Shown here: positions 27,191 through 35,771 of the stretch, in pieces
Numbering within the stretch: position 1 is the first letter of the stretch
Layout of the letters: each line of letters starts with the position of its first letter
Assembly (NCBI GenBank): GCA_014378465.1
Contig: JACMNQ010000036.1
Location: 186,001-250,000, forward strand
Length of the DNA stretch: 64,000 nt
DNA from: Oligoflexia bacterium
GTDB taxonomy: Bacteria; Bdellovibrionota; UBA1018
Reading direction: 5' to 3'
Made by a program: the position numbers and the translations under genes
Notes under the pieces: model-generated
Told to the model about the DNA's origin: nothing
What the model saw: the letters and a program-made list of their open reading frames with translations, nothing else
Databases searched by the model: none

Positions 27191-28656
27191 AGGAACTTCC
27201 CCTGGACCGCATCGCGACCGCCGACCGGAAGGGCAACCGCATCTACCTCTATCCTGTCAGCGTGAAGGGGTATTATCGGAAGCTGAGGTCACAGCTCGGC
27301 CTCATTCTGATCGTGATTTTCCTGGCCATGCCCTGGCTCAGGATCGGTGGACACCAGGCGATTCTTCTGGACGTTCCCAGGCGCCGGTTCGCGATTCTCG
27401 GGCTCACTTTCTGGGCGCACGATGCTCCGCTGCTCGTCTTCGTTTTTGGCGGACTTCTGATTCTGCTGGGACTGGTCACGGCGATCTGGGGAAGAGTGTG
27501 GTGCGGCTGGGCCTGTCCTCAGACCGTTTTCGTGGACCGCGTGTTCCGGAAGATCGAAGAATGGATCGAAGGAGATTCTCTCACGAGAAAAAAACTGGAT
27601 CTGTCGCCCTGGTCCTTTCAAAAGGTCCTGAAAAAGTCCGAGAAGTGGTTTGCGTTCACGCTGTGCGCGCTCGTCATCAGTCACAGCTTTCTGGCTTACT
27701 TCGTGGGCACGGACACTCTGGCACTGATGATTCGCCGTGCGCCTCTTGAGAATCCCGCGTCGTTTCTGGTCATGGCCGGCGTCACTGCGGCCCTTCTCTT
27801 TGACTTCGGCTGGTTCAGGGAACAGTTCTGCACGCTGCTCTGTCCGTACGGAAGATTTCAGTCGGTTCTCATGGATGACGAATCACAGGTCGTGGCTTAT
27901 GATCTGAAGCGAGGCGAACCTCGAAGAGGACTGGCTCAGTCGAGCGAGAATGCCGGAGACTGCGTCAACTGCTACCGCTGTGTGCAGGTCTGTCCGACGG
28001 GCATCGATATTCGCAGGGGGGTGCAACTCGAGTGCATTGCCTGCACCGCCTGCATGGGCGCCTGCGATGACGTGATGGCGCGAATGGACAAACCTCTGGG
28101 GCTCATTCGTTACGGAACCCAGGCCACCACCGAGGGAACGGAAGCGGACGTGAAGTCCGGCGTGAGAGCTGTCGCCGGGGCGGGCCGAAGGAATGCGTGG
28201 CCCATGCGTCCCAGACCGCTTCTCTCTCTGGGGCTTCTGCTGGCCTGTGTCGCCGGCCTGACTTTGACGGTGCTGAAGCGCGTGCCCGTCGAACTCACTT
28301 TGATCCGAGCGGTGGATGCTCCTTACCAGGTCGTGTCCGGTCTGAATGGAGAAGCGGAAGTGATCAATCACTTCAAGATGGACTTGAGAAATCAGACCTT
28401 TTTTCAACAGTCCCTTTCTTTTGCCGTGACTTCAGAGCTCGAGGCGAAGGGAGTGCGTCTTGTCGTATCCAATCATCTGCCCTCCCTTCCCGCAGGGGAG
28501 TCTGAGCGCGCTGATCTCTTCGTGCGCTTTCCAAAAAGTCTGCTCTCTTCCGGACATTCCAGAATTTTCATTCAGATTCGGTCTGATCCGCTGGTCTTTC
28601 CTGAAAAAACTCACACGCTTCACCAGGAGGTCATCCTTGTCGGCCCCTTTCTTTGA
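27187..28656 (+). CDS. ccoG: cbb3 oxidase accessory ferredoxin CcoG
   Basis: A 489-residue FixG/RdxA-family membrane protein. It has several helices, WCGWACPQTVF and CTLLCPYGRFQ cysteine motifs, and a double [4Fe-4S] domain (CVNCYRCVQVCPTGID, CIACTACMGACD). A C-terminal Ig-like periplasmic domain follows. CcoG helps reduce copper for delivery to cbb3 oxidase. ATG 27187 overlaps the ccoP stop. Length and motif order are as usual. Confidence 0.93.
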   Translation: MKELPLDRIATADRKGNRIYLYPVSVKGYYRKLRSQLGLILIVIFLAMPWLRIGGHQAILLDVPRRRFAILGLTFWAHDAPLLVFVFGGLLILLGLVTAIWGRVWCGWACPQTVFVDRVFRKIEEWIEGDSLTRKKLDLSPWSFQKVLKKSEKWFAFTLCALVISHSFLAYFVGTDTLALMIRRAPLENPASFLVMAGVTAALLFDFGWFREQFCTLLCPYGRFQSVLMDDESQVVAYDLKRGEPRRGLAQSSENAGDCVNCYRCVQVCPTGIDIRRGVQLECIACTACMGACDDVMARMDKPLGLIRYGTQATTEGTEADVKSGVRAVAGAGRRNAWPMRPRPLLSLGLLLACVAGLTLTVLKRVPVELTLIRAVDAPYQVVSGLNGEAEVINHFKMDLRNQTFFQQSLSFAVTSELEAKGVRLVVSNHLPSLPAGESERADLFVRFPKSLLSSGHSRIFIQIRSDPLVFPEKTHTLHQEVILVGPFL

Positions 28657-29383
28657 ACCTTATTTTGAAATTTTTTCAGCTTCGGCCAAAGTCATTCCGC
28701 TTGCCGTGCTTGGCGCAAGCCTGCTCGGTAGCGGTCATTGCGTTGCCATGTGCGGCGGGCTGGTATCCATGGTCGCGAAAACTCCTCGAGCGACCGCTTC
28801 CTACCATCTCGCGAGACTGACCGGCTACTGCGTCCTCGGTGCGCTCGCGGGATTCGTGGGTCAGAAGGTACTCCAGCCATCCCATTTCGCGCTGATTCCC
28901 TGGATCGCGACTCTCTCGATGGCTCTGATGTTCATTCTGCTGGGAGTTCGGACGTGGAGTGGCAAACCCCCGCACGTCTTTCGAATGTCCTCCAGACTCT
29001 TCAATCCGATTTCGAGATTCCTCGGAAGAGGACCTGCAGCGACGGGATTCCTCTCCGCGCTGCTGCCTTGCGGCTGGCTTCATACTTTCGTCCTGGGTGC
29101 CGTGGCCACGCAGTCGCCGATTCTTGGCGCAACCTATCTGTTCCTGTTCTGGCTCGGGACGTTGCCCGCACTGGGTTTTGCAGGAGTCCTCATCAACCGG
29201 ATTTTCGCCCCCATTCGGCAGAGTGCCCCAAGGCTCTCTGCAGTCATCCTGATCACGGTCGGACTCGCCAGCATCGGGATGAAAATGATGCCTGCTCTTT
29301 CGAGTGCCAGATCACCTGGAGGAGCGGCGGGAGAGCCGCAGGAAGCGAGCTGCCATCACGGTGGAATGGGTATCGCCAAATGA
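28637..29383 (+). CDS. TauE/SafE-family (COG2836) membrane protein of the cco operon
   Basis: A 248-residue protein with about six membrane helices and the conserved GSGHCVAMCGGLV motif of the COG2836 group, found beside cbb3 genes and linked to metal supply or oxidase assembly. I placed the start at TTG 28637 because AGGAGG lies six bases before it; no ATG fits. The start overlaps ccoG by 20 bp. The tail ends with HHGGMGIAK, a possible metal-binding end. This is probably the last structural gene of the operon. Confidence 0.85.
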   Translation: MSAPFFEPYFEIFSASAKVIPLAVLGASLLGSGHCVAMCGGLVSMVAKTPRATASYHLARLTGYCVLGALAGFVGQKVLQPSHFALIPWIATLSMALMFILLGVRTWSGKPPHVFRMSSRLFNPISRFLGRGPAATGFLSALLPCGWLHTFVLGAVATQSPILGATYLFLFWLGTLPALGFAGVLINRIFAPIRQSAPRLSAVILITVGLASIGMKMMPALSSARSPGGAAGEPQEASCHHGGMGIAK

Positions 29384-29444
29384 GAGTCAGAGCCCACCCA
29401 GGGGTGTTTAGCTGTAGTAGTGCCCCGGAATTTCAGGTAAATCC

Positions 29445-31055
29445 ATGAGCCAGATGGTTAAAAAGGGGCTTTCAGAATCCGGAGCACACCAGCCTCCCAC
29501 GCTCGAATCGACCACACGTGAACTCGAACACGTTCGCTTTGCACTGGATCAATCGGCCATTCTGGCGGCGACGGACCGCGCGGGCCGGATCATTCACGTC
29601 AATGACAAGTTTTGCGAAATCTCCAAGTACGCACGGGAAGAACTCATCGGTGAAAACCATCGACTGATCAGTTCAGGCCATCACGATCTGAAGTTTTTTG
29701 AAGTGATGTGGAAGACCATTTCCGGAGGTCAGATCTGGGAAGGCGAAATCAAGAATCGCGCGAAGGACGGAACGCACTACTGGGTCAATACCACGATCGT
29801 CCCCTTTCTGGACGCGAAGGGCTCCCCTTATCAGTACGTGGCCATCCGGTACGATATCACGCAGAGAAAAGCCGCTGAACAGCAGCTGAGAATCTATGCT
29901 GATCGACTGGAGATCAAGAATCTTCAGCTTCAGGAATTCGCGACCATTGCCGCGCACGACGCCGTTCAGCGCACGGAGACGCTCGAGACTCTCAGAAAAA
30001 GTGAAGAAACGCTTCGAAGCCTTTTTGACGCGACTTTCGAAGGAATCGTGGTTCATGATCTGGACGGAAACATCCGGGATGTGAATGAAGCTGCGGCCAA
30101 GATTTTCGACTGCACTCGATCTGAAATGCTCGGTACTTCGATTCTGCGCTACTTTGACAACGGGGATCCGGAACGTTCCCTGGAAACCGAAGGCAGACGC
30201 AAAGACGGGACGACCGTCTGTGTCGAAGTCCGGAGCAAGCCCTATGTCTATCAGGGTGAGTCGGTCAGGCTCATCACCATCTGGGATATCTCCAGTCGAA
30301 AGGAGCTCGAAGCGCAGATCCTCATGCAGGATCGTCTCGCATCAGTCGGGCTGCTTGCATCAAGCCTCGCGCACGAGATCGGCACCCCCCTTGGAGTGAT
30401 CCGCGGTCGAGCTGAGTACCTCGGGATCCAGACCCGGAATGATCCCAAGATCCAGAAGAACGTCGATGTGATCATCTCGCAGATCGACCGGGTTTCCAAA
30501 CTGATCCGGTCGCTCCTGAATCTCGCGCGCGGCGAGCAGATCCGAAGTGCGGATGAGATCCACCTCAATCTGATTGTTTCTGAAGTGATCGAAGTCATGG
30601 GCCACGAACTGAAAAAAGGCCAGATCGAGATCAGAAACGAAGTTCCCACCGACTCCGTGCTCAAAGTGAACGCGGAAGCGGGCCCACTTCACCAGGTGCT
30701 TCTGAATCTTCTGGTCAATTCAGTTCATGCGATCGGTACCGCGACGAAGCAGGGTCGGACGAGTGGCCATTTCATTCGTGTGTCCGCCCGGGACCAGGGG
30801 GAGCAGTGGGCCCTGCGAATTGAAGATACGGGCTGCGGAATTTCCTCGGAAAACATGCGCAACCTCTTCAAGCCTTTCTTCACCACCAAGGACATCGGAG
30901 TCGGGACCGGCCTCGGGCTCGCGACCTGTTACCGCATCGTCGAGACCTGGGGCGGATCCATCCAGGCCCACAGTGAAGAAGGCAGCGGCACCGTCTTTCA
31001 GATTTTACTGCCCAAGGCGCGAGTTGCGCCCGCAGGCATCACGGGTTCCGTTTGA
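29445..31055 (+). CDS. PAS-PAS sensor histidine kinase next to cbb3 genes
   Basis: A 536-residue soluble kinase. PAS1 (about 25-150) is of the type with SGHHDLKFFEVMWKTI, WEGEIKNRAKDGTHYWV and QYVAIRYDIT. PAS2 covers about 185-285. The HisKA motif is SSLAHEIGTPLG (His310), with N box LLNLLVNSVHAIG and G boxes DTGCGIS and GTGLGLATC. It is an NtrB-like kinase, and its partner is surely the NtrC-type regulator that starts 20 bp later. With no membrane segment it would sense an internal signal, perhaps redox or oxygen, given the operon in front of it. The N-terminal start (ATG 29445) follows AGG weakly. Confidence 0.9.
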   Translation: MSQMVKKGLSESGAHQPPTLESTTRELEHVRFALDQSAILAATDRAGRIIHVNDKFCEISKYAREELIGENHRLISSGHHDLKFFEVMWKTISGGQIWEGEIKNRAKDGTHYWVNTTIVPFLDAKGSPYQYVAIRYDITQRKAAEQQLRIYADRLEIKNLQLQEFATIAAHDAVQRTETLETLRKSEETLRSLFDATFEGIVVHDLDGNIRDVNEAAAKIFDCTRSEMLGTSILRYFDNGDPERSLETEGRRKDGTTVCVEVRSKPYVYQGESVRLITIWDISSRKELEAQILMQDRLASVGLLASSLAHEIGTPLGVIRGRAEYLGIQTRNDPKIQKNVDVIISQIDRVSKLIRSLLNLARGEQIRSADEIHLNLIVSEVIEVMGHELKKGQIEIRNEVPTDSVLKVNAEAGPLHQVLLNLLVNSVHAIGTATKQGRTSGHFIRVSARDQGEQWALRIEDTGCGISSENMRNLFKPFFTTKDIGVGTGLGLATCYRIVETWGGSIQAHSEEGSGTVFQILLPKARVAPAGITGSV

Positions 31056-31075
31056 GGGGCCAGGGAGTATGACTT

Positions 31076-32572
31076 TTGATCAAAGAGCATAAGGATCCAA
31101 CCGGTAGAGTGGTCGTGGTCGATGATGACAGCGAGATGCGTTCCCTGCTTGAGGACTACCTCGGCAATGAAGGTTATCTGGTGACCAGTTTTTCTCTGGC
31201 CACGGATGCGCTGGCAGCACTCGGAGTCGGAGGGAGTCTTGCCGCTGAGAGTGCGGCGGGTGATCTGGACCTGATCATTTCGGACATCAAGATGCCGGTG
31301 ATGGACGGCCTGGAATTCACGAAACAGCTCCAGACGGTGAGACCGGAAATCCCGATCATTCTGATCACCGCATTCGGGAGCATTGAAACGGCGATCGAAG
31401 CGATGCAGCGTGGCGCTTTTCATTACGTCGTCAAGCCGTTCAAACTGGCCGAGATGTCGGTAAACGTTCAGCGAGCGCTCGAAAACCGTAAACTTCAGCG
31501 CGACAACACGGCACTCAGACAGGAAGTCAAACGCTCCTGGGGCCTCGGCAACGTGATCGGCAAGAGCCCAGGCATGAAAGCCGTCTTTGAACTCGTGAGC
31601 CGCGTCGCTCCGGCAACCGCCAATATCCTCGTCATGGGTGAGAGTGGCACCGGCAAGGAGATGGTGGCCCGCGCGATTCATGACAGCGGACCTCGCGCAC
31701 GAAAATCATTTGTCGCCATCAACTGCACGGCCATACCGGAGAGTCTGCTCGAGTCCGAACTCTTTGGTCACGCGAAAGGTTCCTTCACCGGAGCGATTCA
31801 GCGCAAGCGAGGCCTGTTTGAAGAAGCCGAAGGCGGCACTCTGTTTCTGGACGAGATCGGAGACATGAACGTCGCGTTGCAGTCCAAACTCCTGCGTGTG
31901 ATTCAGGAAAGAAAAGTCCGCGCCGTCGGAGAAAACATCGCTCGGGATGTCGATGTCAGAATCATCGCGGCCACGCACAAGGATCTGAAAGTCGCGATTC
32001 GTGAAGGCGTGTTTCGAGAGGATCTTTTCTACCGCCTGAGCGTGATCCCGATCGTGGTGCCGCCACTTCGTCAGAGGAGTGAAGACATTCCGCTTCTGGC
32101 CGAACATTTCCTGAAGAAATATTCCGCCGCGAACAATCTGAGAGTCAAGGGCTTCACCAAGCGGGCCATGCTGAAGCTCATGGGAATGAAGTGGGAAGGC
32201 AATGTTCGGGAACTGGAGAACGTCATCGAACGGGCGGTGGTGCTCTGTGATGCAAGCTTGATTGACGAAACGGACATTCCCACGCCGGAAGCTCAGAATG
32301 CGGAGAGTTTCTTCATCAACGCGGCGGGAGACTTTCCGACCATCGCGCAGATCGAAGAGCGCTATATCAGGCTCATCATGGAAAAGACGGCCGGCCGAAA
32401 GGACAAAGCGGCCCAGATTCTGGGCATCAACCGCCGGACACTCTATCGCAAACAGAACGACTACGGCCTGATTCCGAAAGATTCGTCGCCCGAAGAAGAG
32501 TTGAAAGAAGAAGAGTTGAAAGAAGAACATTTGGGAGAAGAGTTGGCAGGACATGAATCCCACGAAGAGTAG
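31076..32572 (+). CDS. NtrC-family sigma54-dependent response regulator
   Basis: The product has 498 residues. A receiver domain (VVVVDDDSEM, phosphorylated Asp in IISDIKMP near residue 70, KPF) is followed by an AAA+ domain with Walker A GESGTGKE, the sigma54-contact loop GSFTGA, Walker B GGTLFLDEIGD and the arginine finger region. The C-terminal Fis-type helix-turn-helix includes KAAQILGINRRTLYRK. The start is probably TTG 31076, downstream of AGGGAG; a nearby ATG is out of frame. The end is an acidic tail made by 15-bp repeats (32495-32539). It should activate sigma54 promoters when phosphorylated by the preceding kinase; candidate targets with TGNGACAA sites lie in this window. Confidence 0.93.
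   Translation: MIKEHKDPTGRVVVVDDDSEMRSLLEDYLGNEGYLVTSFSLATDALAALGVGGSLAAESAAGDLDLIISDIKMPVMDGLEFTKQLQTVRPEIPIILITAFGSIETAIEAMQRGAFHYVVKPFKLAEMSVNVQRALENRKLQRDNTALRQEVKRSWGLGNVIGKSPGMKAVFELVSRVAPATANILVMGESGTGKEMVARAIHDSGPRARKSFVAINCTAIPESLLESELFGHAKGSFTGAIQRKRGLFEEAEGGTLFLDEIGDMNVALQSKLLRVIQERKVRAVGENIARDVDVRIIAATHKDLKVAIREGVFREDLFYRLSVIPIVVPPLRQRSEDIPLLAEHFLKKYSAANNLRVKGFTKRAMLKLMGMKWEGNVRELENVIERAVVLCDASLIDETDIPTPEAQNAESFFINAAGDFPTIAQIEERYIRLIMEKTAGRKDKAAQILGINRRTLYRKQNDYGLIPKDSSPEEELKEEELKEEHLGEELAGHESHEE
32495..32539 (+). repeat. 15-bp tandem repeat at the 3' end of the NtrC-type gene
   Basis: GAAGAGTTGAAAGAA occurs twice in a row (32495-32524) and a degenerate third unit follows (to 32539). 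It encodes EELKE-like acidic repeats in the tail of the regulator, after the DNA-binding domain, and probably varies by slippage. Confidence 0.7.
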
Positions 32573-32649
32573 TTCGGTTGACCGAGCCGCCTCGGGACCC
32601 TCCCTGGTCCAGGGGCAAAGGCGCAGCAGTGCGGTGGAACTCAGGCGGT

Positions 32650-33066
32650 TCACATGATGCGACTGACGGACTGACCGTTGGCCGACCGAATAGAGATCAG
32701 ACGGTCCTGTTTCTTCATCGCCTTGATCGGCAAAACACTGATCTCGTCATCTTTCGCGTAAATGACTTCGACCGACTCGGGGAACATGCAGGTGACGCTG
32801 TAAGTGCCGGAAACATTCAGCACTGCAGAACTCGAAGGCGCGTCCTCATCAACCAGGGCGCCGTTGATGTAGGTAGAGGTGGAGTCTTCAGCGGAAACGC
32901 CGGAGCTTCTCTTCACCTGGAGTGAACTGAACCGGAAGTATTCTCCGTTCGGTGCCTGAACGGAAACGGGATACTCTCCTTCGTGGAGAATTCCGATGCT
33001 CACGGTGGTCGTCCAGGGCACCGGGGTATCCTGACAGTCATGGGTTTGAGTATTACTGCCAGTCAC
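32650..33066 (-). CDS. Small beta-rich protein of unknown function, probable sigma54 target
   Basis: A 138-residue protein without a signal peptide or membrane segment. I do not recognise it. Patterns such as GILHEGEYPVSVQAPNGEYFRFSS and VLNVSGTYSVTCMFPESVEVIYA suggest a beta sandwich. I chose GTG 33066 because GAAGAGGAAA stands just before it and a sigma54-like promoter at 33103-33118 would start transcription near 33092. The longer frame (to 33174) would run through that promoter and a strong hairpin. It converges with the NtrC-type regulator gene. Confidence 0.55.
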   Translation of the reverse strand: MTGSNTQTHDCQDTPVPWTTTVSIGILHEGEYPVSVQAPNGEYFRFSSLQVKRSSGVSAEDSTSTYINGALVDEDAPSSSAVLNVSGTYSVTCMFPESVEVIYAKDDEISVLPIKAMKKQDRLISIRSANGQSVSRIM

Positions 33067-33083
33067 TTTCCTCTTCGGACGTT

Positions 33084-33118
33084 TGGTCCACACCTTGGCC
33101 TGAGCAAGGTGTGGACCA
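33084..33118. repeat. Long inverted repeat (14-bp stem)
   Basis: TGGTCCACACCTTG and CAAGGTGTGGACCA are exact complements with a 7-nt loop. There is no T-tract on either side, so a terminator is doubtful. The right arm contains the minus-strand sigma54-like motif, which would thus lie in a cruciform-prone or regulator-binding element. Confidence 0.6.
33103..33118 (-). promoter_or_regulatory. Sigma54-like promoter of the 32650-33066 gene
   Basis: Minus-strand TGGTCCACACCTTGCT has an exact -12 TTGCT and GG-N10-GC spacing; the -24 part keeps TGG and one more consensus base. Start near 33092 leaves a short leader with GAAGAGGAAA before GTG 33066. The palindrome at 33180 is upstream. Confidence 0.45.
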
Positions 33119-33179
33119 GCATCAAGAGCGCGCGCTGAAACGTCCGTTCTTGAAAAACAGCTTTTTTCTGTCACGCGGG

Positions 33180-33196
33180 TGAGACAAATTGTCTCA
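33180..33196. promoter_or_regulatory. Perfect 17-bp palindrome (candidate UAS)
   Basis: TGAGACAAATTGTCTCA has two exact 8-bp arms around one base and is 16/17 identical to 21461-21477. It lies about 96 bp upstream of the predicted start of the 33066 gene. The 131 bp from here to 33327 show no convincing gene. Confidence 0.65.
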
Positions 33197-33327
33197 GAGT
33201 GCGCCCATGGACAATGAGCATCTGTCTGCCTTGAAGGACCGATCCCTCTGCCAGATGGAGCCGGGCCCGTCTGGCCTCGGAGCTGAAGCTGCTTCTCAAG
33301 GGCTATCTCGTCTGAGGGGAAGGGTCC

Positions 33328-33768
33328 TCAGGGATTGGACCGACCCGAGTGGATGCAGTTCCTGTGATGAGTGTGCTCAACCGCTGAGGTGAGTGCCTGT
33401 TCCAGAATGTCCAGATCGATCGGTTTGCCCATCAGAGTTGCGCAGCAATCCTCGCTCAAGGCGATCTGTTCCTGGGGAACGAGATGGGAGTTCGCTGAAA
33501 TGAAAATCACGGGAATGTGCAGGTTCTGACTGCGACACCAGTGAAGCAGCTCAATCCCATTGAGTCTCGGCATCTGAAAGTCAGTCAGGATCACGTCAAT
33601 CTTTTCCGCCTTCAGTATTTTGATGGCTTCGACTCCATCCATCGCGGTCAGGTTGGCCAGCCCAAGGTAATTCAGATAATGACGGAGACTCTCCCGAATG
33701 CCGGTGTCGTCTTCCACGATCAAGACCTTCTTGAAGTTTTTTGAGAAGTCTACAGTGCTTGCGTTCAT
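33328..33768 (-). CDS. Single-domain response regulator (CheY-like)
   Basis: A 146-residue receiver with the acidic pocket Asp20/Asp21 in VEDD, phospho-acceptor Asp63 in LTDFQMP, a serine switch in FISANS and the lysine in GKPIDL. A 20-residue tail (EHTHHRNCIHSG) follows. There is no output domain. It begins 3 bp after the stop of the kinase C-terminal part and is probably its partner. It would act by protein contact or as a phosphate shuttle. Confidence 0.88.
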   Translation of the reverse strand: MNASTVDFSKNFKKVLIVEDDTGIRESLRHYLNYLGLANLTAMDGVEAIKILKAEKIDVILTDFQMPRLNGIELLHWCRSQNLHIPVIFISANSHLVPQEQIALSEDCCATLMGKPIDLDILEQALTSAVEHTHHRNCIHSGRSNP

Positions 33769-33771
33769 GAT

Positions 33772-34290
33772 TCAGCTCCTCGAATCCCGGGGCAGTCTGA
33801 CCCGGAAAGTTGTGCCGTTTTCCAAACTGCTCTCGACGTGAACGGTTCCTCGGTGGGCATCCGTGATTCCTTTCACGAGGGTGAGTCCGATGCCCCAGCC
33901 TTTCTGGCCGCCGTTCATTGCCGAAACCGTGCGTCGGTAGGGATCAAACAGAGTTTTCAGATCTTCAGGGGGGATCGCCGGGCCGTGATTGTGAACGGAA
34001 AGTTCCGCGCCCTGCGCATCCTGTTCCAGTCGAAGGATGATCGAAGTGTTCGTATGGCCGTACTTCACAGCATTTACGGCCAGATTTTCGATCACGCGCG
34101 TGAGCCCCGCGCAGTCCCAGAAGCCTTGCACTGTTCCTGACTGATTCCGCAGTTCAAAGCGGGGACCGTGAAAGCGCGTCAGGTCCGTGAGAGTGGATTG
34201 CACGACCTTGTCGAGCTGGCAGGGTTGGATCGCGAGCGGAATACCTTCACCGGCCTTGATCCGGTTGGCATCCAGAAGATCGCGGATCAT
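33772..34290 (-). CDS. Split sensor kinase, C-terminal part (half HisKA plus ATPase domain)
   Basis: A 172-residue frame starts at an ATG that overlaps the stop of the upstream kinase frame (ATGA). It begins MIRDLLDANRIKAG, the second helix of HisKA in its paralogues, and contains the N box NLAVNAVKYG, a G1-like region and GWGIGLTLV. By itself it lacks the phosphorylated histidine. It is either the downstream half of a frameshifted gene or a separately translated ATPase module that works with the upstream protein. Confidence 0.75.
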   Translation of the reverse strand: MIRDLLDANRIKAGEGIPLAIQPCQLDKVVQSTLTDLTRFHGPRFELRNQSGTVQGFWDCAGLTRVIENLAVNAVKYGHTNTSIILRLEQDAQGAELSVHNHGPAIPPEDLKTLFDPYRRTVSAMNGGQKGWGIGLTLVKGITDAHRGTVHVESSLENGTTFRVRLPRDSRS

Positions 34291-35639
34291 CTGATCGGCT
34301 CGGCAAGGCTCTTCACGGCAGAAGGAACTCCGTTGATCTTCAGGATCAATTGGCCGGCTAGTTTTGCGGAGGTCAGGGGTGTGCGCATGTCGTGGGTCAG
34401 GGCCGCGACGAATTTCTCGCGCATTTCACGCTCCACTTTCAAATCCTGCACTGCCGCCGTGAGTTCTTCGCCGGTTTCGCGGATCTCCTGAATGTCCGTG
34501 CAAGTGCCCATCCAGCGAATGATCTGGCCGGAGTCCTCCCGCACGGGAAGTGCGCGGCCCAGAGTCCATCGGTGGTTTCCGGAATGGTGCCGCAGGCGGT
34601 ATTCAATCTCGTAAGGGTCTCCCGTGCTCAGGCTGTGCCTCCAGGCTTTCCAGGCACGATCCCGGTCGTTGGGATGAAACATCTGATTCCAACCTTCGCC
34701 GTCTGTGGACCCGGGCGGCACGCCAGTGAATGCATACCAACGATCATTGTAGAAATCGTGGTACCCATCCGGGAGAGTTGACCAGACCATCTGCGGAATC
34801 GCGTTCGTGATCGTCAGCAGTTTCGCTCCGCTCTCTTTCAGTCTCGCTTCAGAAAATTTTCTTTCCGTGATATCCTGTGCAATTCCGGTCGCCCTAAAAG
34901 CCCGTCCCTCGGAGTTCATGACCGGAAACGAATTGTCCTGAATCCAGCGAATGGAACCATCTTCAAAAAGAAGACGGTATTCAACCTGAGACGACTTGCC
35001 TCTGTTCTGAAAACTCATCGCTTCGAGGAGGCGGTCACGATCTTCAGGGTGGACTCGCTCGAGGAAAGATTGGGGATCCGAATAGACTGATTCAATGGAT
35101 CGCTTCCAGATCCTTTCATAAGATGGACTGACATAGGAGATCTGAGAAGGATCCAAGTCCATGACGTGAACCACATGATCGGTGAGGTTCTCCGAGACCT
35201 GGCGAAATCTTTCCTCGCTCTCATGGAGTCGTCGTCGATCGGTCACCTGCTGAGTCACGTCGTAGATGAGAACCTGCACGCCTTGGATCTGTTCGTCATC
35301 GTCTTGATATGGATAAAGACCCAGATCCACCCAGAGTTCATGGATTTTTCCGAACTCATCCACCCGCTTCACCGGAAGCTCCCGGCCCACGTAAGGAGTT
35401 CCGGTTTCGTGAACCTGATCAAGCAACGGAAGGTAATGACCGAGTTCTTCCGGGGTGAAAACCTCCCGGGCGCGTTTACCGACCACGCTTCGACTGAAGA
35501 ATTTTTCGTAAGCGGGATTTGCCATCAGGAAACGATGTTCGCTGCCGATCAGGACGCAGGTGGGAGTGGGCAGCTGCATGAAAAAATCATGCAGTCTTTT
35601 TCGTTCTCGTTCGGTGCTGGCCTGCGAAACGATGATCAT
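34287..35639 (-). CDS. Split sensor kinase, N-terminal part (three PAS-type domains plus H-box)
   Basis: About 450 residues with three PAS/PAC units (about 20-130, 145-260 and 270-390) and the H-box VAALTHDMRTPLTS. The frame then stops after VKSLAEPIR, in the middle of the HisKA hairpin. Two intact paralogues in the window have 44 residues from THD to M-I-R/Q, whereas only about 36 remain here, and the frame is lost; a deletion of about 25 bp explains both. The start is uncertain: a GTG at 35678 or ATG 35639, neither with a clear ribosome site. PAS1 is of the FFMQLPTPTCVLIGSEHRFL type. Confidence 0.75.
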   Translation of the reverse strand: MIIVSQASTERERKRLHDFFMQLPTPTCVLIGSEHRFLMANPAYEKFFSRSVVGKRAREVFTPEELGHYLPLLDQVHETGTPYVGRELPVKRVDEFGKIHELWVDLGLYPYQDDDEQIQGVQVLIYDVTQQVTDRRRLHESEERFRQVSENLTDHVVHVMDLDPSQISYVSPSYERIWKRSIESVYSDPQSFLERVHPEDRDRLLEAMSFQNRGKSSQVEYRLLFEDGSIRWIQDNSFPVMNSEGRAFRATGIAQDITERKFSEARLKESGAKLLTITNAIPQMVWSTLPDGYHDFYNDRWYAFTGVPPGSTDGEGWNQMFHPNDRDRAWKAWRHSLSTGDPYEIEYRLRHHSGNHRWTLGRALPVREDSGQIIRWMGTCTDIQEIRETGEELTAAVQDLKVEREMREKFVAALTHDMRTPLTSAKLAGQLILKINGVPSAVKSLAEPIR

Positions 35640-35771
35640 TGAAGGGGGAGTAACAAAAGCACTGGGGTCAATCAACACGTTCTGTCAACGAGGCCGTGAA
35701 CGGCTTGGGTGTGAACATGAGGGTGCCGTAGATCAAATTTTGTCTCGGTTCATGCGTGTGGATGCAATTAT

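Noticed and set aside
32575-32625. Terminator after the NtrC-type gene
   Set aside because: Only 5-bp stems (TCGGT/ACCGA, GGACC/GGTCC) without a T-tract; not strong enough to report.
33189-33392. 67-codon plus-strand frame containing the 33180 palindrome edge
   Set aside because: Low-complexity composition, no ribosome site, and it runs antisense into the CheY-like gene.
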